Of a stretch of 64,000 nt of DNA, positions 10,289-24,231 are shown in pieces; position 1 is the stretch's first letter, and the number at the start of each line of letters is the position of its first letter. Made by a program: the position numbers and the translations under genes. The DNA comes from Dallia pectoralis (taxonomy: Eukaryota > Chordata > Actinopteri > Esociformes > Umbridae): NCBI GenBank assembly GCA_029465975.1, contig CM055748.1, positions 4,354,888-4,418,887 on the forward strand. Reading direction: 5' to 3'. Under the pieces are notes generated by a model. It was not told the DNA's origin, made no database searches, and was given only the letters and a program-made list of their open reading frames with translations.

Positions 10289-13200
10289 ATGGCCGGTGGT
10301 GGTGGCGGCGGGGTGTCGCCGCTGGGCCAGGCGCCTCCGATGTGGTATCACCGGGACCTGAGTCGGGCTGCGGCGGAGGAGCTGCTGGCCCGCGCCGGAC
10401 GGGACGGGAGTTTTCTGGTCCGGGACAGCGAGAGTGTCACCGGGGCGTACGCGCTATGCGTGCTGTGAGTAGCCGGATCCCCCCCGGGCGTGTGGCCTTA
10501 AGTTAGATGTGCTGCACTTCTGAGTTGTCTCTGAATTAGTTTAAGACTTGATCGTTTTGACCGTGCTGTAGCATGCATATATCATTTAAGATGTTGTCGA
10601 ATTATACACATGTGTCACTGCTTCTTTAAATCTCTGCTGCCAACTTATCACAATTGAGTTTTGTTTTTTGGTAACTTTTTATTGACACATGAAAGCCCAT
10701 TTTTCAACTGTAGCCTTGAGCCAATCATTTTGAGTGATGCACACTACGGTGCTGGAGGCTCCAATTTTATGCCCAGGTTATGCTTGTCTACATTCATGTA
10801 GGTTATGCTTGTCTACGTTCATGTAGGTTATGCCTGTCTACATTCATGTAGGTTATGTCTGTCTGCGTTCATGTTCCTGTTGTGTGTCTGTAGCATGACT
10901 TATTCCCACGTCCATTTCCATCGTGATGCGTTCATGTAGTTGGCCAAAAAAAGAAAAGGGGAGAAATTGGGGCTGCATAGTTTTGAAACGTTGCCAATGA
11001 TGTCCTGTCCTCTGCTCTTCGACTGGCAATGCAGGTACATCCTGTGCAAAACACGAGCCTCTACAGTCTAGGCTCGTGGTGGTAGATCTTGTGGCAAAAA
11101 GTACAAGACAAAAATCTAATACCTTGGTGTAGGACGGAGCCCCGGAGGTGACAGACACACACCTAGGAGATTTACACTGTTGGGGCTGTCATGTCATCAC
11201 CTCTCACATTCACTGCCTCCTCTGACCGCGTTTGTGGCCTGCATATACATTCACACATTCACACGTGGGGGGAGAGAGACACACCGATGAGATATCACAA
11301 GGTGTCATCCAGGAAGTTTCAAAGAAGGAATAAATAAATAACTGTTGTTGACATATTACTGCTGGGACGGCCGCCCGTTGTCAGTCTATAGCCACAGGCA
11401 CGCACTTTGAAACGTACTTCGATGCAGTAGGAACGGATAAATACACACTAACAACAGATGTACATGGAGACAAAATGGTGGGTAACATGTTTACGCGTTC
11501 CCGGTTGGAGGACATCAAAACATAGTTTTTTGTTAGTTGCCTAAACCTGGCATGGACCTTTCTGCGTTGACACTCCTGTCTGTTTGACCCCAGCCCAGTC
11601 AAGATGACCTATTTTTCCGTGGTGCGCGTTTGAGAGAGGTCAGTTCTGTCCTCTCTCTCTCTTCGGCCATGTGGCATTTAAAGAGAAAAGAGGAGATTCC
11701 TCTGGGAAGTGGGGCCTACGGAGCGCGTTTAAACACGCAGACAGACTGGCCTACCGCAAATCACACCATGTGTTAGGAACTGTGGGGGTTAATGGGTCGG
11801 GTGTGTGTGTGTGTGTGTGCGCGCACAGTAACTCGTTGGGGTAGCCTATACCCTTAAAAGCCCACCGACGCCTCGAGCGTTTTGATCTATCTTTCCGTTT
11901 GATCTAGTAACTATTTAGGCCGATTGTGTATTTTCTTTCGATCCCCTTTCGCTTCTGGTGGGGTTTTTCCATTAGGGGTCGTGCAATAAATGTCGCCAGG
12001 GGACTACGCGTTTCGAACTCTGTGCACTTCATGCGTTTACTCCGCGCATGGGCTACGTATACGTCATATGTGAAGGACGGAGAACATTGTTCTCAACCAT
12101 GAACACACACGTATGGAGTGCTGCCTGCTTTTGACCTATTTAACATCAATCTCTGTCTCTTTCTCTCGCTCCATCCTGTTAAAGTTGAGTGTTGGTTACT
12201 TAAACAATGGTGTTTATGCAGCGTGTTGCGCACAAGCAGCCTGGAACTCTCTAGGTTACGAGCAGGAAGATGCACCCCATCACAACCCCTCCCCCCTATC
12301 TGATCACTGCCCACTGATCTCTGATTTGTCCCTGGTCCTGCCTATCACTCACCCAGTGACCCCCACACACACACACACACACACACACAACCACACAACA
12401 GGTCGGGTCGTGCCTATCACTCACCCAGTGACCCCCCCACACACACACACACACACACAACCACACAACAGGTCGGGTCGTGCCTATCACTCACCCAGTG
12501 ACCCCCACACACACACACACACACACAACCACACAACAGGTCGGGTCGTGCCTATCACTCACCCAGTGACCCCCCCACACACACACACACACACACAACC
12601 ACACAACAGGTCGGGTCGTGCCTATCACTCACCCAGTGACCCCCCCCACACACACACACACACACACACACAACCACACAACAGGTCGGGTCGTGCCTAT
12701 CACTCACCCAGTGACCCCCCACACACACACACACACACACAACCACACAACAGGTCGGGTCGTGCCTATCACTCACCCAGTGACCCCCCACACACACACA
12801 CACACACACACACAACCACACAACAGGTCGGGTCGTGCCTATCACTCACCCAGTGACCCCCCCCACACACACACACACACACACAACCACACAACAGGCC
12901 GGGTCGTGCCTATCACTCACCCAGTGACCCCCACACACACACACACACAACCACACAACAGGTCGGGTCGTGCCTATCACTCACCCAGTGACCCCCCACA
13001 CACACACACACACAACCACACAACAGGTCGGGTCGTGCCTATCACTCACCCAGTGACCCCCACACACACACACACAAGCACACACCAGGTCGGGTCGTGC
13101 ATGTATCACACATGTCAGCTGGTTTCGCAAGACCAAGCCGTCTGGAAATATATCTAAATACAAACACTAAAAACGGAACAATAGACCTGTCCCTGGGGGG

Positions 13201-13787
13201 GGCCCTTTACTCGGTGTGTGTGTGTGTCACACTGTGATTTTGTCTATATGTTTTTGTATCTGCGTGTGTGTGTATCCGTCATTACTTGCACTTACGTCGT
13301 AGGCTGGCCTCTCTAAGCTCAGAAGTGTCTCAGGAAGTGTCTGATTCAGATCAGGACGAGCTTCTCAGAACGTGTCGTCTTTTAATAGCTGGGGCTCCAG
13401 CTGTGTTAGTCTTTTTTTCTCCATAACCTGGAATGTGGAAGCACGGGAGAAGGTGTTGCTAGCATGCAGGAATACAAAAGGTGTACAAAAGCTGCTCTCA
13501 ATTTAAAGGGATATATATGTTTGTGCTTTCAAAGCATTTTGGAGAATAGAGAAGCATCTCTAGCCCTTTTTCTTTACTTTAAGTCTTTCTAGCTTTCTCT
13601 CTCTTGTGTTCTGCGTCTCCTTGGACTACAGTTTTTGTTTTAAAGTCCTAGAGAGAGGGAAAGGGTGACACCCCGGCCTTAGATCACAGCATAAAGCTAC
13701 ATAGGAGAGGACGTAGCTAAACTTGTTTGCCAATAAAGCCTGTTTTGAATTGAAATGGGTTGGGGAAGGACACACACATGCAAATAG

Positions 13788-13818
<31 letters not shown>

Positions 13819-14274
13819 CCCCTACAGTACATACAAAGCAGTAAACGTTGACAAATGTGTTTCCTGCACTTTGTCTGCCATTGTGTGAGTCTGAGTTGTA
13901 GCAGCACCAATGCTATGTTCACTAAGTTTGACGAAAAGCAACAGGTTGACACTAGATCCCCCGTGACACACGTGCACATGTGCGCGCACACACACATACA
14001 CACACACATACATGAACACACTGCAGGCTTTTTTTCTGTGGTATCCATGTGAGGGCTAATCTCATTCTCTGTGCTTTTTTCCAGGTTCCAGAAGCACGTC
14101 CACACTTACAGGATTCTCCCAGATGATGATGGATTCTTGGCAGTCCAGGTACCACCACACCAGTGGGACTGTATCCTGTGTCAATTTATTTAGTATGGTG
14201 TTGTGTTATACATCTATGTGTGTCTTGATTAGTAGCAGCTGGCAGGCTATGGTGCTTGTGTTGGATCTGAGCTT

Positions 14275-14306
<32 letters not shown>

Positions 14307-17300
14307 CGGCCTCTTTGTGCTCAGTGTCCAAGCAGCTGGGCAAGTCCCCTACCCCCCAACACACACTCAAACACTGTAATACCTAACTACTCCTCTATGC
14401 CCCACACACACACACACACACACACAGAAATCCTGCGTGGTTGCCAGGCTCCCAGTGCTCACACACAGCTCAGGGCCAGTTGGCCACGCCCACATATCTG
14501 AATGGACAGAAGTAAATGTGCCGTCGTCCTTCCTGTTTCTCTTTCTCTCCCCCCAGACGTCTCAAGGGGTGCAGCCCAAGCGATTTAAGACACTGCCTGA
14601 GCTGGTCCTGTTGTACCTCCAACCTAACCAGGGCCTGGTCAGCACGCTCCTCTACCCAGTCGACCGAGAGGAGAGTGTACCTGACGAAAGAGACTACTCA
14701 GGTAGCACACACACATTCACACACACACACACACACTGGTTTTACTTTCAAGGAATGGAGAAAACGTCAACTAAACCTGGGAAAATTGGATTCTTCTGAA
14801 ACGTCTGACCAACAGTGACAATGTACAGTAAAAATGTAAAACAAATGCACAGTAGAGAAAAAGACAATGCACAGTAGGGTGCATCAGGCCTTATTTTATT
14901 CCCAAGCACAACCCCACGTTTGATAAACCCCTGGCCGTAAACCTAAACTCAACGCCTGGCCGTAAACCTAAACTCAACGCCTGGCCGTAAACCTAAACTC
15001 AACGCCTGGCCGTAAACCTAAACTCAACGCCTGGCCGTAAACCTAAACTCAACCCCTGGCCGTAAACCTAAACTCAACCCCTGGCCGTAATCTTAAACTC
15101 AACCCTGGCGGTAAACCTAAACTCAACCCCTGGCCATAAACCTAAACTCAACCCCTGGCCGTAAACCTAAACTCAACCCCTAAGTGAAACTCAGTTCCAA
15201 CATATATGTCCGATTTCCTATACGTTGTCTATAGTTAATTATCTTTGTGAGACTCTTGAGAGTTTTTCAGTAAACAAACTGCTTCCACAAGGATTTTGAG
15301 GGTCTTATTTTATAACACAGAGAGTACCTTAAGCTTTTGGTTTGAAGAACATCTAACACGTCTAAAGGCAATCAAGTTGCCGTTGCAGCAGCCGCCGTTA
15401 GGTAGCAGGTAAATTCGTACAGGGGAAACCCTGCACGTCTCTTCCTTTCTAGTCGTAAACTCTCTCTTGCTGTGATTGGTCAGATGGAGAAGATGAGAAG
15501 CCCCCCCTCCCTCCACGTTTCGGCTCCACGTCCACGCCTCCAGGGCCTTTGGCGGAACCACACACCGACAGGTACCTACCCCGACCCACGCACAGAACCG
15601 CACATGGAACGCACAAATTACAGTGCCTTTCGCAAGAATTGGCAGCGTGAGGCTTTTTTATTTTTTGACACATTTTTCTGGTCTGTCATGTGTTCCATCA
15701 GAGCGTTTGTGCTGGCATAACGATGCTGCCAAAGTCCTGAGTTTAGGGTTTGTGTTTGCATTTGGAGTTTTGCTGTAAGCATCTCTCAACATGAGGACTT
15801 TAGAGAGGAATGTAATAGTAGCCGTAATAAAGATGACCGAAAGAACGAGATCGCGGGTACAAGCGGCCGAAATGGGTTTTCTCAGAAAGGTGGCTGGCCT
15901 CTCCCTTAGGGATAGGGTGAGAAGCTCAGTCATCCGAGAGGAACTCGGAGTAGAGCCGCTGCTCCTTTGCATAGAAAGGAGCCAGTTAAGGTGGTTCGGG
16001 CATCTTGTACGAATGCCACCTGGGCGCCTCCCTAGAGAGGTGTTCCAGGCACGTCCAGCTGGGAGGAGACCTCGGGGAAGACCCAGGACTAGGTGGAGAG
16101 ATTATATCTCCACACTGGCCTGGGAACGCCTTGGGATTCCCCAGTCAGAGCTGGCTAATGTTGCCCGGGAAAGGGAAGTTTGGGGTCCCCTGCTAGAGCT
16201 GCTACCCCCGCGACCCGACCCCGGATAAGCGGTTGAAGATGAGATGAGATGAGATGAATAAAGATGACGGCCTAAAACATGGCCGAAATCATTGGCAATT
16301 AAAAATTCAACTGTTCAGAACATCGTTAAAAATAGGCAAAAACTGGTGAGCTCAGCAATCTCAACTGGCCCAGTAGGCCCAGATTCCTGCAGTGGATGAT
16401 CGAAGAATGCTAACCGATTTTACGTTAGTTTTGCTTTTGTATTTATTTATTAAGAGCGACTAACAAATCAGTGGTGACCACAAACTGCATGTGACCACCC
16501 TGCCATGTGCAAACCGCCACAGACCGCCGATGAATCAAAGATGAGTTTGTATCAGTTTGACGGCCAGAGGAAGGGCAAAAGAAAAGGTTCTCGGCATAAC
16601 CATAAAATTGGTTGTTATTGGTATTATGTTTTGGCCATGTAGCCACTGAAACGGGCTCACTTATCTTCATTTGTTATGCAATTGCTGACACTTGTTTGCT
16701 AGTTTACACATACGGCGTGTTTGCTAAACTCATGCAAATTCCTTCAGTCGATAGAGGGTACTCTGTCACACAGCAAGACATTGACCTAAAATATGATGCA
16801 GTAGAAACATCAGAGTTTTTCAGGACAAAGCGGTGGAAAGTTTAATTTTCAATTAACTCTTAACACCTCTAAAGAAACATGAAGTGAAGGTAGCTATGGT
16901 ACAGGGGTCGGCGGAGACGGGCTTGGCCGAGTATCACCAGGGAAGATAACCGGGGTCGGGTTGGTTCTAAGGTCACTAACATCAGGCCGTTATTGACCGC
17001 AAAGGATAAGTGACAAATACTGAAAATAAATGTATTTGTCTTAACACTTACCTGTTGGGGACATTGAAGTAATGGGGACTAAACCGGTTGGCTTTTGAAA
17101 TAACTACAAAGTATTCGTAATGTAACTTGTTGCGAATGGTTTGAGTTTAAATCCCAAGTAGCTACTGTGGTCGAGAGAAAATAGGAAGAAAATCCTTTCG
17201 GCCGCAATAACTACTTGGTGAGCCGTATATATCGTTGTAAGTGACCCGATACAAGCTCCAAGTTCTTGTGAAGAGTGGGTCTGAACTAGCTGTTAAATTT

Positions 17301-19644
17301 CTCCCCTTGAGATGAGAAGACCACATCCTGTTTGAAAGCACACTGCTCAGAGAGGATGCTGTGTGTGTGTGTGTGCATGTGTGTGTGTGTGTGTGTTCAT
17401 GTGTGTGTGTGTGTTCATTAGCTGTGCGCTCGATTGCCAACTATGATTTTGCGCCGCGTGTAACTTCTGAGGTCCAACAGTTTGACAAAGTCAACAAGCC
17501 TCTGTCTCACATTAACTTGTCAAAATCTTCTCTGTGTGTGTGTCTGAGTCAGCAGAAATTTGAGGAAGTTTGTGGCATGTTGAAGTCTTCTTTGACGCTC
17601 CACGTGTGTTTCCTTAGACCAATTCCAATGTTGTTCCGTCCTACCTTAGCGCCCCTGCGGCTAACGGCCTGAGTACCATTTCCCATGAATACCTGAAAGG
17701 GAGCTACGCTCTGGACCTGGAGGCTGTCAAACAGGGCGCCAGCTCCCTGCCCCACCTCAATAAGACACTGGTGTCATCCTGCAAACGCCTCAACGGGTAA
17801 CACATATATGCACAGACACGCACACTCACAAACACACACATACATGCCTCTAACTCTGTCTGTGTTTAGGGAGGTGGATAAAGTTCTGTCGGGGTTGGAG
17901 ATTTTGTCCAAGGTGTTTGACCAGCAGAGTGCCTTCATGGTCTCCAAGATGATACAGCAGGTACTAGTGTGTGAGTGTGTGTGTGTGTGACTGTACCAAG
18001 ACAACCAGATTAAAGGGTGGTGGTCATCTTGGATGTGGGCTGCTTATTTGATCGCTTCATGGAAAAGACATTTGCTGACATGCTCCTAAAATATCAGGCC
18101 CCTGTGGCCTAATTAGCCTTGATGCAGACGTGTATTTCAGTGCCTGGCCTTCAGATCTGTCCAAAACCTTAGACACTAGGGATGTACTGCTGGGTCAGAG
18201 GTCATGGGCAGTCTAGTGCTACGGAGAAGGAAGGAAGTGATTTCTCTGCCCGTCAAGAGTCAATATGCATGACCGTAAAATGGTTTGAATACTTTAGAGA
18301 GTATTGAGGTGACGTGTGTTATTGTGGATCCTCGACGTGTCGTTGGATTTCGTCCAATCACTATTCGTTAGCTGGCTCGAGCACCAACTAGCTGTCAGAC
18401 GAACCTGCTTTGAAAGAATTCTAACATTTGAAAATGTTATGAAGTCTTAACTGGTGGCAATGCTATGGATGTAATCATGTTAAATATGATTGAAGAGGTT
18501 TATAATTATGTTAAGGAAATTCGGAAACACTATTTTGACAGGCGCGCTATGTAGAATCGTTCCCTAAACGGTGTGTATACTGATGATTTTTACCAATAAT
18601 TTGTCTCTTTCTTCCCTGACCATCTGAGAATGGAATTGCATAACCTTGTCCAGAGTGGTTTGGGGTGGCAGTGTTCTGATTAGTCGATGCCAGCTGATTG
18701 ACGGACACACGTTTTTAACTGGGAATGTTTCAGGCACTCTGAACAATTTTGTAGAAAAGAAAACAACTTTAAATATTTTTTAAAAGAACATTAATTGTAG
18801 TCTTTTGGTCATTTGTCCTGCGATTTATGCTAGTGGTACAGTAACAATCAAGCCAAAGTATTTCATTTGTAAAATGCACCTAATTACATAGCATAATTCT
18901 GAACAATGTTCAGTAATAATTTAAGAAACTATAAGGCAAGAATAATATAAAAAATATACGTACAATTAAAAATTATGAGCGATTGTAGCTATGCATAAAT
19001 GGGTAATATGGACAATATGAATCAGATTCCAGCGAGGTAATTACAACTTCATTAATCAGACCTTAGACTGTGTGCGTTTATAGTAGCTAATTTTTATCTT
19101 TGTCTGTACTTGATAAGGTGTCCAATCCTAAACCTCAGTGCAACGTCTTCGTTAGCTCTTTCGAACCAGAAACCTTATCATTACTCTAAAAGACATGATA
19201 TTGCCAACTACAAACATTTGTTTGTAGTTTGTTAAAAAAGGTTAAATAAAGGTAAAATTAAAATAAATCAGTTGACATTGAAATACGCTATTAATTTAAC
19301 ATAATATTGAATAAGTTGGCAATCAGTTTAATTGTGGAACTACATTGAATTAGCCGTTAATTAACTTGGTAAATCACACATACCTTCTGCCCAATTGTGA
19401 TTGGATAATATCCAACACATGTGTAACAGAATTGCACCAACTGTAATGACATATAAAATACAGTAATCTGTGTGTGTGTGTTTGTCTGTCTGTCTGTCTC
19501 TGTGCCTGCGTCTATGTGTGTTTGTCTTGTGTCTGAATCTATGTGTGTTTGTCTGTGTAGACACTAGGAGACCACTGGTGGGGTGATATGAATCACTGGG
19601 AAGCACAGGAAGCTTAGACATGACTCACCTTGGTTTCCTCCTGA

Positions 19645-19680
<36 letters not shown>

Positions 19681-22600
19681 TGCTTCTGATTGCAAGGGGG
19701 GACAAGAGCTCATTGTCTCAAAAGGCAAAACAACAAGAGTTCCTGGAGAGAGCTGGGCTTCAGAGTCACACTGTAAATACACACACACACACACAATGGG
19801 TTCTCATATGCATGGCAGTGTTCGTGTGTGTGTTTGAGGGAGAACCTGCTTGGCCAAATGAATGGGGATGAAAAAACCCAAACCGTAGCTAATCAAGTGC
19901 AAAAGGACATATTTCCTGTACACATGTACGGCCCGATCGTGGTTCTAATGGTTGTCTCATATATATAGTCTGACTGTACGTTGCCCTCAGATTGCAGACC
20001 CACCTAAGACCAGGGCGAGGCGACTGGCTAGGTGTCGTTGTTGGTTTTTAACGTTTGAATGCTTTTGTCGATGTTAACCGTCTTGTTTTCTCGTGTAGTC
20101 TGTAAATCAGGGTGGCGACCAGGAACTGGAGAATCTGGTCACGAAGCTGGCGATCCTCAAAGACCTGCTGTCTTCTATAGAGAAGAAGGTAACACAGAAG
20201 CAGACACAGCGCACACACACACACATACAGCTGCTAGTGAACGTGTTTATTTAACCTCCTCCGTTTGATTGATAGTCTGCCATGAGGCGAATGGCGATTA
20301 GACCCCAGCGGGTGTGTTCTTAGCTGGGTTAAAGACCGAGGAAGGGCCCCCAAAATCCTTCATACAAATTGAATTTACTGGTCATTATTCCGTCCTACCG
20401 CTCTGTCTAGTCTCAGGAGGTCAGGCCGCACATGAAAGGGGGTAGGGGTGGGAAATGTCAGTGTGGCATCACAACCAGGAAGTGAGGTAAGCAGCAATGT
20501 TTTTAACGTCAAGTTAAGTGCAAAGAAGATAAATAATATAAGTGTTTTTTTTAAACGACCCCCCTCCCCCCCTTGTCCGTTTCCCTTTCTAGGCTCTGAA
20601 GGCAGTTCAGGATATGAGCTTGTCTGGTCTCTCCTCTCCTCCTCCTCTGACACGCCACAGCAAAACCATCCCTGTGCAAGCCTTTGAGGTACACAATCAC
20701 ACACACACACACTTCGAAGTGTTCTTTTTCTTCCATTTGCACCGGGCTATGCAAAACAAACTGACCAGGTTTCCAGTGGAAGCCAGACAGACATGGGAAC
20801 AGTCTCCCAACTGTGTGTGTGTAGCTTTTTGTTATGTGACCTGATGCGGCTAGATGACTTCTCGGAGTGTTAAGACCCACGCCCTGAAAACTGTGTTCAT
20901 TCGAGCAGATGATAACTGTTGGTTCGGTGTGTGAAGGGAAGACCGGCATATAAATAAATATTAGGACCTTCTCGGACTTCAGATGCGAACTCGTGAACAA
21001 TCTTTATGTTTACGAAACGTCTGATGAACTGAACATTGTTCCCCTCCATCCCTTCGTGACCTATAACCTTCCACGTCCTACGTAACGAATCAACTGCGCG
21101 CGCAGCCACGCGAGAAATGATAATAACACACGTGTCAACCACACCCGGCAGCTGCCGCCCGGTGCCATTAGTCATATGCTATAGATTTAGAAACGTCATG
21201 CGACAAGGCCCACACAAAAGAAGCGCCGAATGCAAAATATTTCCTCGCAAGATAAAGGATTTAACCGCATCTAAGTTGATCGGGCATCTGAAAACGCACT
21301 CTGATTGGTTAGCACACATGTTCAGCTCAGCACTGGTCATCTAACTTGGTCATTTAAGACTTGCGTCTTGCTTTAGCTGCGACCGTCGGGGAGATTATGA
21401 AGAAAGATATTATGAAGAAAGTAATGCGCTGGTGTTTGCTACGTTACCGTTTTAACGTTACACTGGGTTTGATTATATACTAATCGACTATTCAAAGCTG
21501 ATAATGCAGGCTAATATAGTCATAATAACATATTACATGCTTTAAATTCCTCATATATCGCTATGCAGTGTTCTAAACAGCCTGAATGGGACGCTGCTGC
21601 TGATACAACACTTATTATAACCACGAGAGACTTGACTTGGACTCAAGCTCAGAGACTTCGTGAGCATCTCTGTAGGAATGTCAACAACCCAGTGCATGGT
21701 TCAACCTAAACCCCCATGCCAAATAACAATTTAATCTCAGGGATTATATAAAAGATGGCACGCTCCATTGGTGGGCACCATGGTAGAGGAGGTTCTGTGA
21801 GGGACGGGCAGCATGGTAGAGGAGGTTCTGTGAGGAACAGGCAGCATGGTAGAGGAGGTTCTGTGAGGAACAGGCAGCATGGTAGAGGAGGTTCTGTGAG
21901 GAACAGGCAGCATGGTAGAGGAGGTTCTGTGAGGAACAGGCAGCATGGTAGAGGAGGTTCTGTGAGGAACAGGCAGCATGGTAGAGGAGGTTCTGTGAGG
22001 AACAGGCAGCATGGTAGAGGAGGTTCTGTGAGGAACAGGCAGCATGGTAGAGGATGACGCCTGTTTATCGAGACTCCTGTTTACTGAGACTTTGTTTTTG
22101 TATGGTCATTGTATCCCGTATCAATAGGCACTGGCTTGACCTTAATAAAGACCCGCCGATTACTTCATTAGTTCGGTTTGGTTTACCCAGCTAGTTTGAT
22201 TTTGGAGTTACCCAGCTAAAGCATCAGTTGCAAAACCCTTGGCCCTGATTCCCACGCTCACTGCTTAGTTGGGTATATCTGTGTTTACTGTCACTCCTCC
22301 ACATTGAAATATTACTGTAATGAACGTAAGAACAATGTGCTGTATTTTTGTATTGCATATTTTTATCCTGTTTATGATGTGTTACACGTGCTGCGTTTAG
22401 AAATGACTCTCAGATGGTCTGTCTGCCTGTCTGCCTTACATTGAGGTCATGTCCGCAATTACCAACTTCTACCTAGAAAACCATTAGTGGTTGTAAGGGC
22501 CAAATTTGCTGTTCAAGGAACAGTTTCACAAAAAAGAAATGGGACTGGTGTGATTAAATCACTGAAATGGACTGACGATTTGTCTTACCTTTTTAAGGAT

Positions 22601-24191
22601 CAAGATTAGTTGCAAAGAATACAAAAAAAGAATACAGGAACTGAGAACTGAATGAATATGGGCCAGTTACATGCATTTCGATACCCGGATATATTTACAG
22701 AAAAAAAATGACAGAGGGAGAAGCTGTAGGAGAGAGATTTTAGAATGTAAGACTTTTTGAGATATTTTTTTAAATAGCTCAAAACCCAGACTGTTGGAAT
22801 CCCCTGCAATACACATGTGTTATAGTATGTTTTAAGTTCATAATTGTTGTGGAAAATTATCAACACTATCTCAACAATGGCATCATGCTTCAAACTGTAT
22901 TTCTATGCACCAGGAGTTTGGTAGCACATGGTGTACAAGACATGTGTTGGGAAGGACATGATTAGTGGGTAAATGAAACTGATTTAAGCCATTGCTTTAT
23001 GCACCAGGAGTTTCCCTCAACTTTTTTTGTTACTGTGGTTCATATTGTGGTTTGCACAGATCCGGGAACATATCCGATGGTTTCACGTCCAGTAAACACC
23101 ACGTTTGCGCCTGTCTTCGAATTTTTTTTCTTTCATTTACCCACTTCCTGTTTACAGGAGAAGTTACGCGGGTGATTTTATTTGGGGAGGGGTCTGTGGT
23201 GGTGGGCTGTTCATTGTCAAAATGGCCACATCAGATTCCACACGGACTGAACGAGGACTTATTCTGGACCATCTACTGAGCTCAGATATTTTATTGCTAT
23301 GTTGTCACAGAAAGGGACGGGAGAATCCGGGGTTAGATTGTCGCTGCCATGGAATGCTCTGGTTGCAACATGGTGGATCTCGTTGAGGACTTGTGGCTTT
23401 TAGCATGCATCGACTCACTGAGTCCCCCTGGTGGTGAAACCGGGGTGTTCAGCATTACGTCAGACGGAACATGTTCTAGTCGGCCAAGGGGTGGAATCTG
23501 ACTGTGTGGGTCAGGTTGCACAGGTGTAACCCCCCGCTGTCTGTCCAGGTGAAGCTGGACGTGTACCTGGCGGACCTGACGAAGATTGGGAAGAGCCAGA
23601 AGCACAGTCTGTCGGTGGATGTGGAGGGCGGGAAGTTGGTGGTGATGAAGAAGATGAAGGACAGCCAGGAGGACTGGAACACGTTCACACACGACAAGAG
23701 TGAGGGCGCGCACACCAGATGACATGGCTGGATTAGAAACATGCATGCATGCATGTCAGATGAGAAGGCACACAGGCACACACAAGTTCTCTCACACAGT
23801 TGTTTTTTCTGCCGTGTTATTTCCCCCCATCAGTTCGTCAGCTGATTAAGTCTCAGCGTGTTCAGAACAAGCTGGGCATCGTGTTTGAGAAGGAGAAAGA
23901 CAAGAGCCAAAGAAAAGACTTCATCTTCACCGGCGCTAAGGTTTACTTTCTTTACAATTATTCATGATGGGACATATTTGTCTCAATGTCAAATTCGATA
24001 AACATGATTTGCGCACAATTTTGCTGGCAGGAATTAAAATACACACACACACATTGCATTCTAGCATTACACTCTGGATTTTGGGAAGCATAAAACACAC
24101 ACACACACTTCTAACATTACACAGTATTCGGTTTCACAAGCATAAAACACACAATACGTTTTAAAATAACACTGTGTGTTTGTGTGTTTGA

Positions 24192-24231
<40 letters not shown>

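Noticed and set aside
12360..13050. Tandem array considered as a CRISPR
   Set aside because: Vertebrate DNA; the 'spacers' are CA runs of differing length, not unique sequences.
14932..15181. AACCTAAACTC repeats considered as interstitial telomere sequence
   Set aside because: The 25 bp unit includes CTGGCCGTAA and lacks CCCTAA arrays.
18093..18130. Stretch resembling a tRNA-derived SINE head (CCCCTGTGGCCTAATTAGCC)
   Set aside because: No B box at the right spacing and no tail; similarity is probably chance.
21737..22057. MLPVPHRTSST and RGGSVRNRQHG repeat proteins on opposite strands
   Set aside because: 33 bp minisatellite, multiple of three, open on both strands; no conserved flanks.
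23504..23722. Independent small gene overlapping 23549-23699
   Set aside because: It is inppl1 exon 9 read through its flanking introns.
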